Of a stretch of 64,000 bases of DNA, positions 42,838 through 52,244 are shown in pieces (position 1 is the first letter of the stretch; the number at the start of each line of letters is the position of its first letter). The position numbers were made by a program, and so were the translations under genes. Origin of the DNA: JAAXIE01 sp965204245 (GTDB lineage Bacteria > Chloroflexota > Dehalococcoidia > Lucifugimonadales > JAAXIE01); the NCBI GenBank assembly GCA_965204245.1, contig CBDBED010000002.1:1-64000 (forward strand), read 5' to 3'. The notes beneath the pieces were generated by a model. That model ran no database searches and was not told the DNA's origin. It saw only the letters and a list, made by a program, of their open reading frames with translations.

Positions 42838-42921
42838 CGCTGGAAGTATAGCATGATGCTTATGCGTGGTTGAGAGTGCGTGCCGGTTGCAGTGTGCTTG
42901 ACAGGGCCAAGCGGTTCGGGG

Positions 42922-43893
42922 ATGCTGCCCCAAATGCCCAGCCCAAACCAAGGAAACATCAATCCCGGCGATTTCGTGGAAGCGCGCCGTCGCTTGGAGG
43001 CCAAGACGCGTTCCGGCCCCAAGGTGGCGACTATGGCGGAAGCCGCCAAGCTGGTGCAGGATGGGGACCTCATTGCCATCGGCGGCTGCCTCTACTCCCG
43101 CACTCCACTGGCCATGCTGGCTGAGGTCTTGCGACAGGGGCGGCGGGGACTCACCCTAGCCCGCAACCTGATGTGCTATGAGGGTGACTGGTATATGGCG
43201 GCGGGTGCGGCTGACAAGCTAATCACGGCTTGGTTTGGCATCGGCCTGCGGTGGGGCCTGTCGCGGGTGCTGAGGGATGCGGTGGAGGGCGAGCACATCC
43301 TCTTCGAGGAATGGAGCCACTTGGGGCTGGGGTTGCGGTTTCGCGCGGGGGCTATGGGAGTGCCCTTTCTGCCCACGCTGAGTTTGCTGGGCTCGGACCT
43401 GATGAACGTGGGGCAGGTAAAGACCATGGCCTGCCCCTATACCGGCGAGACCCTGGCCTTGGCCCCTGCGCTGTTTCCTGATGTGGCCCTGCTGCATGTC
43501 CACCGCGCCGACAGGCTGGGCAACTGCCAGATTGATGGTTACCCCCACATGGACTCGGACATCGCCTTGGCGGCTACGACGGTGCTGGTGACTGCCGAGC
43601 GCATCGTGGACGACGGTGGGCTGGTGGCTGACCGCACTGTGATACCCGGGTTCGCGGTGGATGCCGTGGTAGAGGCCCCCTACGGTTCCTTCCCTCATGA
43701 GTGCTTCGGTCTGTACGAGGCCGACTTCGGGCATTTCGATGAGTATGTTGCTCAGGCTAGGGATGCTGCAGGCGTGCGTTCATACTTGGACAGGTATGTT
43801 CATGGTGTGGCGGACCACCGGGAGTACCTAGCCCTCTTTGGCGAGGAGGCGTTGCAGAGACAGGGACGTTTGGCGCAGGAGCTGGTGGGATGA
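42922..43893 (+). CDS. CoA transferase, subunit A
   Basis: About 323 residues (a GTG at 42880 is an alternative start). Family I CoA-transferase alpha-type fold: KVATMAEAAKLVQDGDLIAIGGCLYSRTPLAMLAEVLRQG, similar to glutaconate/3-oxoacid CoA transferase A subunits, with the typical LHVHRADRLGNCQIDG. Transfers CoA between carboxylic acids. Its stop overlaps the ATG of subunit B. Divergent from the molybdenum hydroxylase operon, so the two may belong to the same degradation route. Confidence 0.85.
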   Translation: MLPQMPSPNQGNINPGDFVEARRRLEAKTRSGPKVATMAEAAKLVQDGDLIAIGGCLYSRTPLAMLAEVLRQGRRGLTLARNLMCYEGDWYMAAGAADKLITAWFGIGLRWGLSRVLRDAVEGEHILFEEWSHLGLGLRFRAGAMGVPFLPTLSLLGSDLMNVGQVKTMACPYTGETLALAPALFPDVALLHVHRADRLGNCQIDGYPHMDSDIALAATTVLVTAERIVDDGGLVADRTVIPGFAVDAVVEAPYGSFPHECFGLYEADFGHFDEYVAQARDAAGVRSYLDRYVHGVADHREYLALFGEEALQRQGRLAQELVG

Positions 43894-44663
43894 CCTCCAC
43901 TGCGGCTGAGGCGTTGGGATGCACTCCTCAGGAACTGCTGGCGGTGATGGCATCGCGCCAGTTGGAGGGAGTGTCGTCGGTTTTTGCCGGAGTAGGCGTA
44001 CCTCTGCTGGCGGCTGCCCTTGCCCGTAGCACCCACTCCCCCGACCTGATAATCGTAGTGGAGGGCGGCTCCATCGGGCTGGACCCCAAGCCGGGCATGT
44101 TGCCCATCTCCACCAACGAGATGCGGACGGCCCACCGCGCCACCATGCTGCCCGGCATCACCGATACCTTCCTGCTGGCCCAACGCGGGCTTCTGGAGGT
44201 GGGTTTCGTCGGCGGGGCCCAGATTGACCGCTACGGAAACTTGAACTCGTCAGTGGTCGGCAACTACGTGGGGCCAAGGGTCAGGCTGCCCGGCAGTGGC
44301 GGGGCCAACGATATCATTACGTCCTGTCGCAGGGTTATCGTGGCTACCATGCACGAGCCAAGGCGCTTCGTGCCCAGGGTGGACTTCATCACCAGCCCCG
44401 GGTACCTGCAGGGTGGTGAATCCCGCCAACAGGCTGGCCTGATTTTCGGCATGGTGAGCCGGGTGGTAACGGATTTGGGGATCCTGGGGTTCGATGCCGA
44501 CAGCAAGGCCATGCGCTTGGAGGCGCTCCACCCCAACGTGACGGTTGATCAGGTGGTGGAGAACACGGGGTTTGAGTTGCTGTTGGCAGGCGAGATCGGG
44601 ATCACGGAGCCGCCTACGGGGCATGAGTTGGCGGTGCTGCGGGAGTTGGATTCGTCGGCGTAG
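43890..44663 (+). CDS. CoA transferase, subunit B
   Basis: 257 residues, beta-type subunit: LIIVVEGGSIGLDPKPGMLPIS places a Glu where the catalytic glutamate of family I enzymes lies, followed by GFVGGAQIDRYGNLNSSVVG and FITSPGYL. ATGA overlap with subunit A ensures equal synthesis. The substrate acid is unknown. Confidence 0.85.
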   Translation: MTSTAAEALGCTPQELLAVMASRQLEGVSSVFAGVGVPLLAAALARSTHSPDLIIVVEGGSIGLDPKPGMLPISTNEMRTAHRATMLPGITDTFLLAQRGLLEVGFVGGAQIDRYGNLNSSVVGNYVGPRVRLPGSGGANDIITSCRRVIVATMHEPRRFVPRVDFITSPGYLQGGESRQQAGLIFGMVSRVVTDLGILGFDADSKAMRLEALHPNVTVDQVVENTGFELLLAGEIGITEPPTGHELAVLRELDSSA

Positions 44664-44816
44664 CTATCAGGCGGGACTCTTCGCGGGATCGTGTCACCTC
44701 CGTTCTTGCGCCCTCATGTAAGTCCACTACGTCTGCCATTACGGGCTTGCCGTATAATGTTTCGAGGGTTGCCTACGATTCCCTGCACCCCATAGCGCTA
44801 ACGTAAGAGGTCCCAC

Positions 44817-45509
44817 ATGACCACCAGACCCTCGGCCAAGACGGAGCTTCCAGAGGGCTTCGTACGGCTCCCGGACCCTCCAGAACTGGAGGACATGAAC
44901 AATTACAAGTATTTCAACCGCTTGGGCAATCCCCTGCACTTGGCCAGGCACCTCGGCAACGAGGACACGACCCTGATAGCAAGCGAAGCCTACATCAGCC
45001 CCGAACCAACTCGGAGCCAGTCGGGCTTGATGGCCCCTGACCTCTTCATCGCCTTCAATGTAGACCCTGATTTATACGATGCCCGCAATGGGTATGTCAT
45101 ATCGGACCAAGGGAAGCCCTCTGACTTTGTTTTGGAGATCGGGTCGGAAAGCACAGGGCGCAGGGATGCCACTGTAAAGCGGGATGGGTACGCGGCATTA
45201 GGCATACTCGAATACTGGCGCTTCGACCACTCAGGTGGCAGGTTTCAGGGAGCACCAATAGCAGGAGACCGGCTTGCGGATGGCGCTTACCAGCCAATTC
45301 CCATCGAGCGCATCGACGAACATACCCTGCAGGGTTACAGTCATGTGCTGAACCTGTACCTGCGTTGGGAGCAGGGTGAACTGGGATGGTACGACCCCGA
45401 AACGGGGAAACACATTCTCACATACGATGACCAAAGGGAACGGGCTGAAGCCGCAGAAGCGCGTGTCCGTGAATTGGAAGCCGAGCTCGAACGCCGTCGC
45501 CAACCCTGA
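44817..45509 (+). CDS. Uma2-family (DUF820) PD-(D/E)XK nuclease-like protein
   Basis: 230 residues with the Uma2 core: LMAPDLFIAFNV (acidic residue), DFVLEIGSEST (E-x-x/S motif), followed by a conserved Lys/Tyr helix (KRDGYAALGILEYWRFD), and a C-terminal coiled coil (ERAEAAEARVRELEAELERRR) typical of this family. Fold predicts an endonuclease, but the biological role of Uma2 proteins is unsettled; expanded in cyanobacteria and Chloroflexota. Confidence 0.82.
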   Translation: MTTRPSAKTELPEGFVRLPDPPELEDMNNYKYFNRLGNPLHLARHLGNEDTTLIASEAYISPEPTRSQSGLMAPDLFIAFNVDPDLYDARNGYVISDQGKPSDFVLEIGSESTGRRDATVKRDGYAALGILEYWRFDHSGGRFQGAPIAGDRLADGAYQPIPIERIDEHTLQGYSHVLNLYLRWEQGELGWYDPETGKHILTYDDQRERAEAAEARVRELEAELERRRQP

Positions 45510-45540
45510 ACCATAGCTACCATCCTGAAGGAGCATCAAT

Positions 45541-46488
45541 ATGCCCACACAGTTCGGCCTTGCCCTCCGCAATTTCGTGGGGCCCGGCGAGACCCCCGAC
45601 ATAGATGCCATGCTCGCCTACGCCCAGCGTGCCGAAGAACTCGGCTTCGAGTCGCTGTGGGTGTGGGACCACATTCTGCTGGGGGTGGAGCCTGCTTTCC
45701 CCATCTTTGATTCCCTCACCACGCTGACGGCCATTGCTGCGGTCACCGAACGTATCAAGTTGGGCACCAGCGTACTGGTACTGCCCCTGCGTAATCCGGT
45801 GGTCACCGGCAAAATACTGACTACCCTTGACCACATATCCAAGGGACGGTTGGTTGTGGGCGCAGCATCGGGCTGGTATGCGCGGGAGTTCGATGCCGTG
45901 GGGGTGCCTTTCAAAAGACGTGGGCGCATCTTTGAGCGCAACCTTGACCTACTGCTCCGTCTGTGGACCGAAGAGGCCGTGACGGTGCAGGTGGACGAGC
46001 ACAACCTGCGACAAGCGGTAGCGGTGCCCAAACCGTTGCAGAAGCCGAGGCCTCCGGTCCTTATTGGTGGGTATGTCGAGGCAGTGTTGCGGCGGGCTGC
46101 TAGGGTGGGTGACGGGTGGCTGACCTACTTCTATACGCCTGAAGGGTTCACCAATTCATGGGCCAAGGTGAAGGAGTACGCCGTTGAGTACGGGCGTGAC
46201 CCTGACTCCCTGACCTCCACCAACCAGTTGGCGATTTATGTGGGCCCGCCACGAGCTGAAGCCGATGCCCCCATGCGTCACTGGCTGGAGACGGAATGGG
46301 ACGTGGCCAAGTGGAGCGACTCTACCATTGAGCACGCCATACGGGGCACAGCCGAAGAGTGCGCGGAACAGTTGCGCCCGCACATCGAGGCGGGTGTCGA
46401 CCGCATCGTGCTGATCCCCTACCGCTATCAAGCGGAACAAATGGAACTGATCGCACGGGATGTGTTGCCGCTGGTGGACCAGTCGTAG
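45541..46488 (+). CDS. LLM-class (F420-dependent type) oxidoreductase
   Basis: 315 residues, luciferase-like barrel: AEELGFESLWVWDHILLGVEP, RIKLGTSVLVLPLRNPVVTGKILTTLD-type strand, GRLVVGAASGWYAREFDAVG, KPRPPVLIGGYVEAVLRRAARVGDGW. The pattern fits F420-dependent members (TIGR03619-like). Follows the Uma2 gene by 31 bases with AGGAG before ATG. A rho-independent terminator follows. Confidence 0.87.
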   Translation: MPTQFGLALRNFVGPGETPDIDAMLAYAQRAEELGFESLWVWDHILLGVEPAFPIFDSLTTLTAIAAVTERIKLGTSVLVLPLRNPVVTGKILTTLDHISKGRLVVGAASGWYAREFDAVGVPFKRRGRIFERNLDLLLRLWTEEAVTVQVDEHNLRQAVAVPKPLQKPRPPVLIGGYVEAVLRRAARVGDGWLTYFYTPEGFTNSWAKVKEYAVEYGRDPDSLTSTNQLAIYVGPPRAEADAPMRHWLETEWDVAKWSDSTIEHAIRGTAEECAEQLRPHIEAGVDRIVLIPYRYQAEQMELIARDVLPLVDQS

Positions 46489-46604
46489 TCGCCAGAGGCT
46501 CGCAAACTAGTGGCCCTTCTTTGGCTAGCGACGGCCATACCAACCCTGACAATTGTCTATTGACGCCAACCCTATCTCCTTGCTACCTTCAAAACAGGAA
46601 GCGG

Positions 46605-46645
46605 GCAGGGACTGACCCCTCAGGGTCGCCCCTGCTTTCTTTTTT
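46605..46645 (+). terminator. Rho-independent terminator
   Basis: GCAGGG ... GACCC-ctca-GGGTC ... CCCTGC hairpin followed by TTTCTTTTTT, 117 bases after the LLM oxidoreductase stop. Confidence 0.8.
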
Positions 46646-46851
46646 CAGACCAGCCTTCCGAGGAGGCCGTCAACCGAGATGTGGCGAAACGCGGCGGACC
46701 AACCAACGCACAACGCTGGGCCAACTCCGCGCGCTTCAGCTATAAACGACTTTCCTTCAGTTGCAATCGCTGCCGCGCACGCTTACGCATGTATTGCCAG
46801 CTGTCATGACGCAATGCGTCAACTACGTTCCGTACCCCTGACTCCGCGCCA

Positions 46852-46985
46852 CTCTACACATGTGTCAGCTACGGCCCAGATACGACCATTCTACAAATTC
46901 GACACCTTTCAGATACAAACGAGTTCGTCACAGCTACGAAGAGTGTCGAGTGCCCCTATCTGGCACACGACACCCCTCCACCCCG
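46852..46985. repeat. Dispersed fourth copy of the co-varying repeat unit
   Basis: Same box order as the array at 28,320-28,935: CAGCTACGG, CAGATACGACC, CAGATACAAAC, CAGCTACGAAGAG and GCCCCTATCTGG. The main arm TTCGACAC (46898-46905) pairs with GTGTCGA (46943-46949) at the same 45-base offset. The two upstream hexamers read CTCTAC and TTCTAC, one base off the arm. The GAAATCCGCCAA linker box is missing. Lies in the ~670-base gap upstream of the LVIVD gene. Confidence 0.8.
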
Positions 46986-47162
46986 ATGCCGGCTCCGTGC
47001 CCCATGATAGATCCTACGGAATCCGCATCAATCGCGTCGATGTTCGTCATCTACCCTGCTCATGTGTCGCACAATCCATTCGTTGTTGGGGCCCATGCCC
47101 TGTGCTATAGTCGCGCCAACAGCCTATATCGCCAAGACCCTATATCATATGAGGAGGGCCTG

Positions 47163-48398
47163 ATGCCCACTGGACCTGAGATTCATAACATGAGGCTCAT
47201 ATCCCACAACGACCTGCAGGGGTACGGCAATGTGGGCGAGGGCATGGCCATACAGCAGATGCCCAACGGCCGCCGCATCCTGTGGCTGGCCCATGAAACA
47301 GTCATTGATTTCACCGGCGTCGATGTGACCGACGTCAAAAATCCCAATGTCATCTTCCAGTCCGAACTACCCCATCGTGAGATGCGTTCCAATTCCCTGG
47401 CCCTTGTTGACGACATTCTGTATGTAGCGCACCAGAGCGCCCGCCCCGGTCTCAAGCCCGCTGGCGTGGATGTATATAACGTCAGCGACCCGGAGAACCC
47501 GCGCATAATCGGCAACTGGGACGGCTCTGGCCCCAGCTCTCGCGGCTGCCACTGCCTCTGGGGTGTGGACGGCCAGTATCTCCACTTGGCCTCGGGCACG
47601 CCCGACATCAACCCCCGCAACGCCAAGGACGACCAGATGTACGTGGTTCTGGACGTCAGCGATCCCACCAAGCCCTCGGAAGCAGGACGCTGGTGGATTC
47701 CCGGCACCCTCGAAGGTGACGACGACCCGGCCCCGGAGCGCCACCCTGATTTCGACTCCGGGTTCAGCATGCACAACACCAACGTTTATCCTGAGAGGCC
47801 GGACCGGGCATACTGCGCCAACAAGGACGGCGGCGTGGTGATTCTGGACATCTCCGACGTGGGCAACCCCAAGCAGGTGGCCCGTCTTGACTACCATCCC
47901 CCACTGCCCGGCTTCACCCATACCGTGGTGCCCCTGTTCAACCGGGAGTTGCTGGTGGTGACGGAAGAGTCGGTGAGGGACGGTGGAGCCGACTGGCCCA
48001 AGCTGACTTGGGTCATGGATATGCGGGTGGAGAGCAACCCGATCATGCTGGCCAGCCTGCCCATGCCCGACGTGGACGACTTCTTCAGCCGCCCCGGCAG
48101 GTTCGGCGCACACAACGTGCACGAGAACCAGCCGGTATCCACCTCCTTCATATCCGAGGAGTTGGTGTTCGGCACCTACTTCAACGGCGGCCTGCGGGTC
48201 CACGAGATCAGCAATCCCTTCGAGCCCAAGGAAATCGCCTACTACATCCCAGAAGAGCCCGTGGGTGAGCACCCTTCATGGCAGGAGCGGCCCTTGGCCG
48301 GGGTGAACATCAATGACGTATACGTGGACGAGAACCGTCTGGTCTATGCCGTTGACCGGCAGACGGGTGGCCTCCATATCTTGGAGCTCACTATCTAG
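47163..48398 (+). CDS. LVIVD-repeat beta-propeller protein
   Basis: 411 residues from ATG 47163, GAGGAGGG upstream; the longer open frame starts inside the repeat and is unlikely. Repeated blades with V-x-D-V-S-D-P-x-x-P and VVILDISDVGNPKQVARLDY patterns typical of LVIVD/choice-of-anchor propellers, plus a His-rich centre (SMHNTNVYPER, GFTHTVVP, FGAHNVHENQP). No signal peptide is evident. Possibly ligand binding or enzymatic; unknown. Confidence 0.8.
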   Translation: MPTGPEIHNMRLISHNDLQGYGNVGEGMAIQQMPNGRRILWLAHETVIDFTGVDVTDVKNPNVIFQSELPHREMRSNSLALVDDILYVAHQSARPGLKPAGVDVYNVSDPENPRIIGNWDGSGPSSRGCHCLWGVDGQYLHLASGTPDINPRNAKDDQMYVVLDVSDPTKPSEAGRWWIPGTLEGDDDPAPERHPDFDSGFSMHNTNVYPERPDRAYCANKDGGVVILDISDVGNPKQVARLDYHPPLPGFTHTVVPLFNRELLVVTEESVRDGGADWPKLTWVMDMRVESNPIMLASLPMPDVDDFFSRPGRFGAHNVHENQPVSTSFISEELVFGTYFNGGLRVHEISNPFEPKEIAYYIPEEPVGEHPSWQERPLAGVNINDVYVDENRLVYAVDRQTGGLHILELTI

Positions 48399-48426
48399 AG
48401 CAGGCCGTTTCGAGGGGTAAGTAGCC

Positions 48427-48768
48427 ATGCAGCCTCGCCGTCTCCGCCGTTCGCGCCGCAACCGCTGGTTGGTCGGTGTGTGTGGTGGGTTCGGCGAGCG
48501 CTACGGGTTTCCGCCGATAGTACTGCGTCTCGCCCTGATCGCTGCCGGCGTATTCTTCACGATTCCAGCGCTCCTCGCTTACCTGATCGCTTGGCTCTTG
48601 ATACCGGAGGAGCCTCAAGAGGTTGAACCTTGGCCGCCATACGGCGGTCCCGGCAACGGCGACGAAGCGGAGCAAGCAGGACGGGCGGCCTCCTCTGAGT
48701 TGAATCCGCCGTATGCAGCCGAGCCTCAGCAGGAAGAAGACAGACCCTCAGACCCGTGGGCGCGCTAA
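48427..48768 (+). CDS. PspC-domain protein
   Basis: 113 residues: PspC motif LRRSRRNRWLVGVCGGFGERYGFPPIVLRLALI followed by one transmembrane helix (AAGVFFTIPALLAYLIAWLLIP) and a Pro/Glu-rich disordered tail. PspC proteins are small membrane regulators of envelope stress. Located 28 bases after the LVIVD gene. Confidence 0.85.
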   Translation: MQPRRLRRSRRNRWLVGVCGGFGERYGFPPIVLRLALIAAGVFFTIPALLAYLIAWLLIPEEPQEVEPWPPYGGPGNGDEAEQAGRAASSELNPPYAAEPQQEEDRPSDPWAR

Positions 48769-48845
48769 GTCAAGAGTCCTTTAGGGTTGCCCGCCCATGG
48801 AGTGCAGACTGTCTGCCCAATCGTTAGCGAAGTAGGAAGGGATTT

Positions 48846-49634
48846 ATGATTGTAGATACCCATGTACATGCTTCCCCCTACTGGTACGAGCCCATCGAGA
48901 CCATCCTCGACCAGATGAACCGGAATGATGTTGATAAGGTGGTGCTCATCCAGTTCCGCGGGCAGTTCGATAACGATTACCTGATCGAGTGCGTGCGGCG
49001 GTTCCCCGGTCGCTTCTCAGCGACAGTTGTAGTGGACACCCGGCGGGAGGATGCCCCGGAGGCACTGGAAAGGGTGGCTGCTCAAGGGGCTGAGGGCGTG
49101 CGCATCGGCCCCGGCGTCCGCTCCCCCGGTCTGGACCCGCTGGCCATTTGGCGTAAGGCCGAGGAACTGGGCTTAGTTGTCAGTTGTGGCTTGGGGAACG
49201 CCGACGACTATGCCTCGCCGGAGTTCGAGGAGATTATCAGGGCCGTGCCCAACCTGCCCATCATCATTGAGCACCTCGGATTCATCCGGCAGGAAAGCAA
49301 GCCCCCTCACGCTACCTACAAGCGCATACTGGCTCTGTCCCAGTACCCCAACACCTACATGAAATTCCATGGCCTAGGCGAGAATAACGCACGGCCCGAC
49401 CCCTTCATCCAGCCATTCCCCTTCCCCAACCTCGCTCCCTATATCGAGATGGCATACGATGCCTTTGGGGCTACACGCATGATGTGGGGCAGCGACTTTC
49501 CACCCGTGGCCGGTCGCGAGGGTTACCGCAATGCCCTGCGCCTGCCGATGGAGCATGTGAAGTGGCGCAGCGAAGAGGACAGGGAATGGGCTTTCGGGCA
49601 GACGGCGGCGAACCTGTGGAAATTCGCTGCCTGA
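48846..49634 (+). CDS. Amidohydrolase 2 family metal-dependent hydrolase
   Basis: 262 residues with the family signature: VDTHVHASP (metal-binding HxH) at the N terminus, IIIEHLGFIR with the TIM-barrel His, and GATRMMWGSDFPP with the catalytic Asp. Relatives include 2-pyrone-4,6-dicarboxylate hydrolases and decarboxylases of aromatic degradation. AAGGGA before ATG. Fits the catabolic theme; substrate unknown. Confidence 0.85.
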   Translation: MIVDTHVHASPYWYEPIETILDQMNRNDVDKVVLIQFRGQFDNDYLIECVRRFPGRFSATVVVDTRREDAPEALERVAAQGAEGVRIGPGVRSPGLDPLAIWRKAEELGLVVSCGLGNADDYASPEFEEIIRAVPNLPIIIEHLGFIRQESKPPHATYKRILALSQYPNTYMKFHGLGENNARPDPFIQPFPFPNLAPYIEMAYDAFGATRMMWGSDFPPVAGREGYRNALRLPMEHVKWRSEEDREWAFGQTAANLWKFAA

Positions 49635-49673
49635 TAGAATACCTGACCGGATTACATTGAGCAGGAGGAGCCG

Positions 49674-49922
49674 GTGAATATAGCAGGTATGGTCTTGGGC
49701 ATAGTCGCATGTGTGTTTGCGGCTATCCCCTTATTTGGCGCCTTTATTGCCATCCCATGTGCAGTTGTGGGCCTGCCCCTGTCCGCAGTGGGTTTCAAAC
49801 GTAAGAAGGATGCCGGTGAGGGGAAAGGGATGGCTATCGCGGGCATCGTCACCGGCATCGTGGGCCTCATCGTCGCTATTCTGTTCCTGGTTCTCGTGAT
49901 TATTGGTGCTGAAGAGACATAG
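49674..49922 (+). CDS. DUF4190-like small membrane protein
   Basis: 82 residues from GTG 49674, behind AGGAGGAG. Two transmembrane helices (about 1-38 and 54-80) around a polar loop (KRKKDAGEGKGMAIAGIV), a pattern of DUF4190-type small membrane proteins. Function unknown. Confidence 0.7.
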   Translation: MNIAGMVLGIVACVFAAIPLFGAFIAIPCAVVGLPLSAVGFKRKKDAGEGKGMAIAGIVTGIVGLIVAILFLVLVIIGAEET

Positions 49923-50011
49923 GGACAATGAGTGCCACGGACAGTTACAGCCTCTGTCTGTGACATATCTGATCACCGCGGAATAGGTTTAACGATGCGG
50001 ATGTGGAATAT

Positions 50012-50452
50012 ATGAAGTGCCCACGATGCCAAGCGACCTTGGAACTGGAGAAGCATAAAGGCCTCGACGTTGACCGCTGCCCCGACTGCAAGGGCATGTG
50101 GCTGGACCAGCATGAGTTGGGGCGCTTGGAAGACACGGTAGTGGAAACGGGGTTCGCCAAGGGCACCATGTGGATGCGCTCGTTTGGCAGTGACCTCATC
50201 TGCCCCCGGTGCCCGGAGCATTTGAACTGGTTCCGCTACCGTCGATTTGACTTGGAAATCGACCATTGCCCCCAAGAGCACGGCTTCTGGCTGGATGCCG
50301 GGGAGGAGCGACGCATCCTGGACATCATGGAGGAGCGTAAGTCGGACCTGAAGCGCTCCGTGTCGGCACAACAGCAGTGGGACAAGTTCTTAAGTGGTGT
50401 AGGCCACGACTCTTTTTTCGATAAGGTCAAGCGGTTTTTCGGGGGACGCTAG
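50012..50452 (+). CDS. TFIIB-type zinc-ribbon protein
   Basis: 146 residues from ATG 50012 (a GTG three codons earlier is possible). Two zinc ribbons: CPRCQATLELEKHKGLDVDRCPDCKGMWLD and a second with CPRCPEHLNWF ... DHCPQEHGFWLDAGE, the latter with His replacing a Cys. zf-TFIIB-type small protein, cytosolic. Helical C terminus. Role unknown. Confidence 0.8.
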   Translation: MKCPRCQATLELEKHKGLDVDRCPDCKGMWLDQHELGRLEDTVVETGFAKGTMWMRSFGSDLICPRCPEHLNWFRYRRFDLEIDHCPQEHGFWLDAGEERRILDIMEERKSDLKRSVSAQQQWDKFLSGVGHDSFFDKVKRFFGGR

Positions 50453-50462
50453 ACACCCTCAA

Positions 50463-50756
50463 TCAGGCTTCTGGTATCAGTTCGCAGTACTCGGCCTCCA
50501 CTGGCTTCGACCACAAACTCCCGGCGCTACCTGCCCGGGCCTTGCGCTCCGGGCTTTCCAGCCAGGCCTGATGGTCTTCCTTGCGTCGCCAGACAACGAT
50601 GGTGGTAATCCGCAAGGGGTCGTTCTCAGCGACGAAAGTCTGGCGGGAGATGAAGCCGGGAAAGGCCCGCATGGCTCGGCCATTCTCCAGCAGCACGGCG
50701 TTGGCCTCGTCGAACCTGTCGGGCAGGGCCCAGTGATGGGCCAGTTGTGCAATCAT
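50463..50756 (-). CDS. Antibiotic biosynthesis monooxygenase (ABM)-fold protein
   Basis: 97 residues with the ferredoxin-like ABM pattern: ANAVLLENGRAMRAFPGFISRQTFVAENDPLRITTIVVWRRKEDHQAWLESPE is the family core (given in part: FPGFISRQTF, VVWRRKEDHQAWLES). Small cofactor-free monooxygenases or dimeric alpha-beta barrels; function cannot be fixed. Opposite strand to both neighbours. Confidence 0.75.
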   Translation of the reverse strand: MIAQLAHHWALPDRFDEANAVLLENGRAMRAFPGFISRQTFVAENDPLRITTIVVWRRKEDHQAWLESPERKARAGSAGSLWSKPVEAEYCELIPEA

Positions 50757-50911
50757 GAATTGTCCTCCACGGTGGTTTCGTAGCAGGGCTCTGCACGGGC
50801 ATTTTAGCAGGTCGGCGATGCTGGAGACGGTGCGTGTTGAAAGTAGGGACTCCGCCGCTTATGCTACGCCCACGCTCAGCAGGCGGCCCTGCAATGTTCG
50901 GGAGGTGGGCT

Positions 50912-52192
50912 TTGGCAACCAATGTTTCCGGCTTGGTGGACACGCAAGGGGGTATGCTCAGCAGGCGTATCTTCATCGAGCAGGACATCTACCAACAGGA
51001 GTTGGAGCGCATCTTCGCGCGGTGCTGGCTCTTCCTGTGCCACGAGAGCCAGATACCCAAGCCGGGCGATTTCTTTTCTACATACATGGGCGAGGACCCC
51101 GTACTGGTCACCCGGGACGCCAAGGGCAAGATTGGGGCCTTCCTCAATGTTTGCCGTCATCGAGGCAACCGGGTCTGTCGCGCCGATGCAGGCAATGCCT
51201 CTGCTTTCGTGTGTGCTTACCATGGCTGGACCTACGGCAGCGATGGGAAGCTGATTGCCGTGCCCAGTCTCAAGGAGGCCTACTACGATGAGCTGGATAC
51301 CTCCAAGTGGGGCTTGGTGCCGGTGGCGCAACTGGAGAGCTACAAGGGACTCGTGTTCGCCACTTTCGACCCCGAGGCTGGTCCTCTGAAGGAATACCTT
51401 GGTGAGATGACTTGGTATCTGGATGCCTTTTTTGACCGGCGGGATGGCGGGGTCGAGGTGTTCGGCGGGATGCACAAGTGGATCATCCCCTGCAATTGGA
51501 AGTTCCCCGCAGAGAACTTCGGTGGGGATGTCTATCACTTGCCTTGGAACCATCTCTCATCCATGCGAACGGGCACCACTACCAATGCATTCGACGGTCA
51601 GCAAAAGGGGACCAAGCTGGAGGGCAGTGTCATCTCTCCTTGCAATGGGCACGCCATCATAGCGCGTGGCTCCGGCGATTACTCGGACGCCTTTGTTCCC
51701 GAGATATACGAATATGACGCAGCGGTGAATGCGGAAGTGGCCGCAAGGTTGGGGCCACGCCATCACATCACCGACCCCATAGTGGCCACCGTGTTTCCCA
51801 ACTTCTCCATGCTTCGTAGCGTCGCCTATTTCATGCGGGTGTGGCACCCACGCGGCCCCGACAAGGTTGAGGTCTGGTCATGGGAGTTCGCCGACAAGAA
51901 GGCCCCGCCCGAGGTGAAGGAAGCAATGCGCATTGCCTCCGTCCGAAGCTTCAGCCCTGGAGGCGGGTTTGAGCAGGACGATATGGACAACTGGCAGGAA
52001 TGCACCATCACCGCACGCGGGCGAATGTCGCGGCAAGTCCCGATCAACCAGACCATGGGTATGGGGCACGACGAGTTCAAAGAAGACCTGATGGCCTATG
52101 CCAGCGACAACCCGATTACGGAGATGGGCCATCGCAGGTTCTATGATTACTGGGAGCGGGTGATGAACGCCGAGAAGTGGAAGGACGTGTAG
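50912..52192 (+). CDS. Rieske ring-hydroxylating oxygenase, alpha subunit (copy 2)
   Basis: 426 residues from a TTG at 50912 behind GGGAGGTGG, the same start arrangement as the next paralogue. Rieske motif CRHRGNRVC ... CAYHGWTYG, iron site NFGGDVYHLPWNH and a later QDDMDNWQ. Strong similarity to copy 3 directly downstream, including LSRRIFIEQDIYQQELERIFARCWLF. Tandem duplication is obvious; divergence around the substrate pocket (after the NH...H motif) suggests different substrates. Confidence 0.92.
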   Translation: MATNVSGLVDTQGGMLSRRIFIEQDIYQQELERIFARCWLFLCHESQIPKPGDFFSTYMGEDPVLVTRDAKGKIGAFLNVCRHRGNRVCRADAGNASAFVCAYHGWTYGSDGKLIAVPSLKEAYYDELDTSKWGLVPVAQLESYKGLVFATFDPEAGPLKEYLGEMTWYLDAFFDRRDGGVEVFGGMHKWIIPCNWKFPAENFGGDVYHLPWNHLSSMRTGTTTNAFDGQQKGTKLEGSVISPCNGHAIIARGSGDYSDAFVPEIYEYDAAVNAEVAARLGPRHHITDPIVATVFPNFSMLRSVAYFMRVWHPRGPDKVEVWSWEFADKKAPPEVKEAMRIASVRSFSPGGGFEQDDMDNWQECTITARGRMSRQVPINQTMGMGHDEFKEDLMAYASDNPITEMGHRRFYDYWERVMNAEKWKDV

Positions 52193-52244
52193 AATAGCTC
52201 AGGTACGCTTAGCAGGTTCCCCATGATGAAGCGGGAGGTGAACC

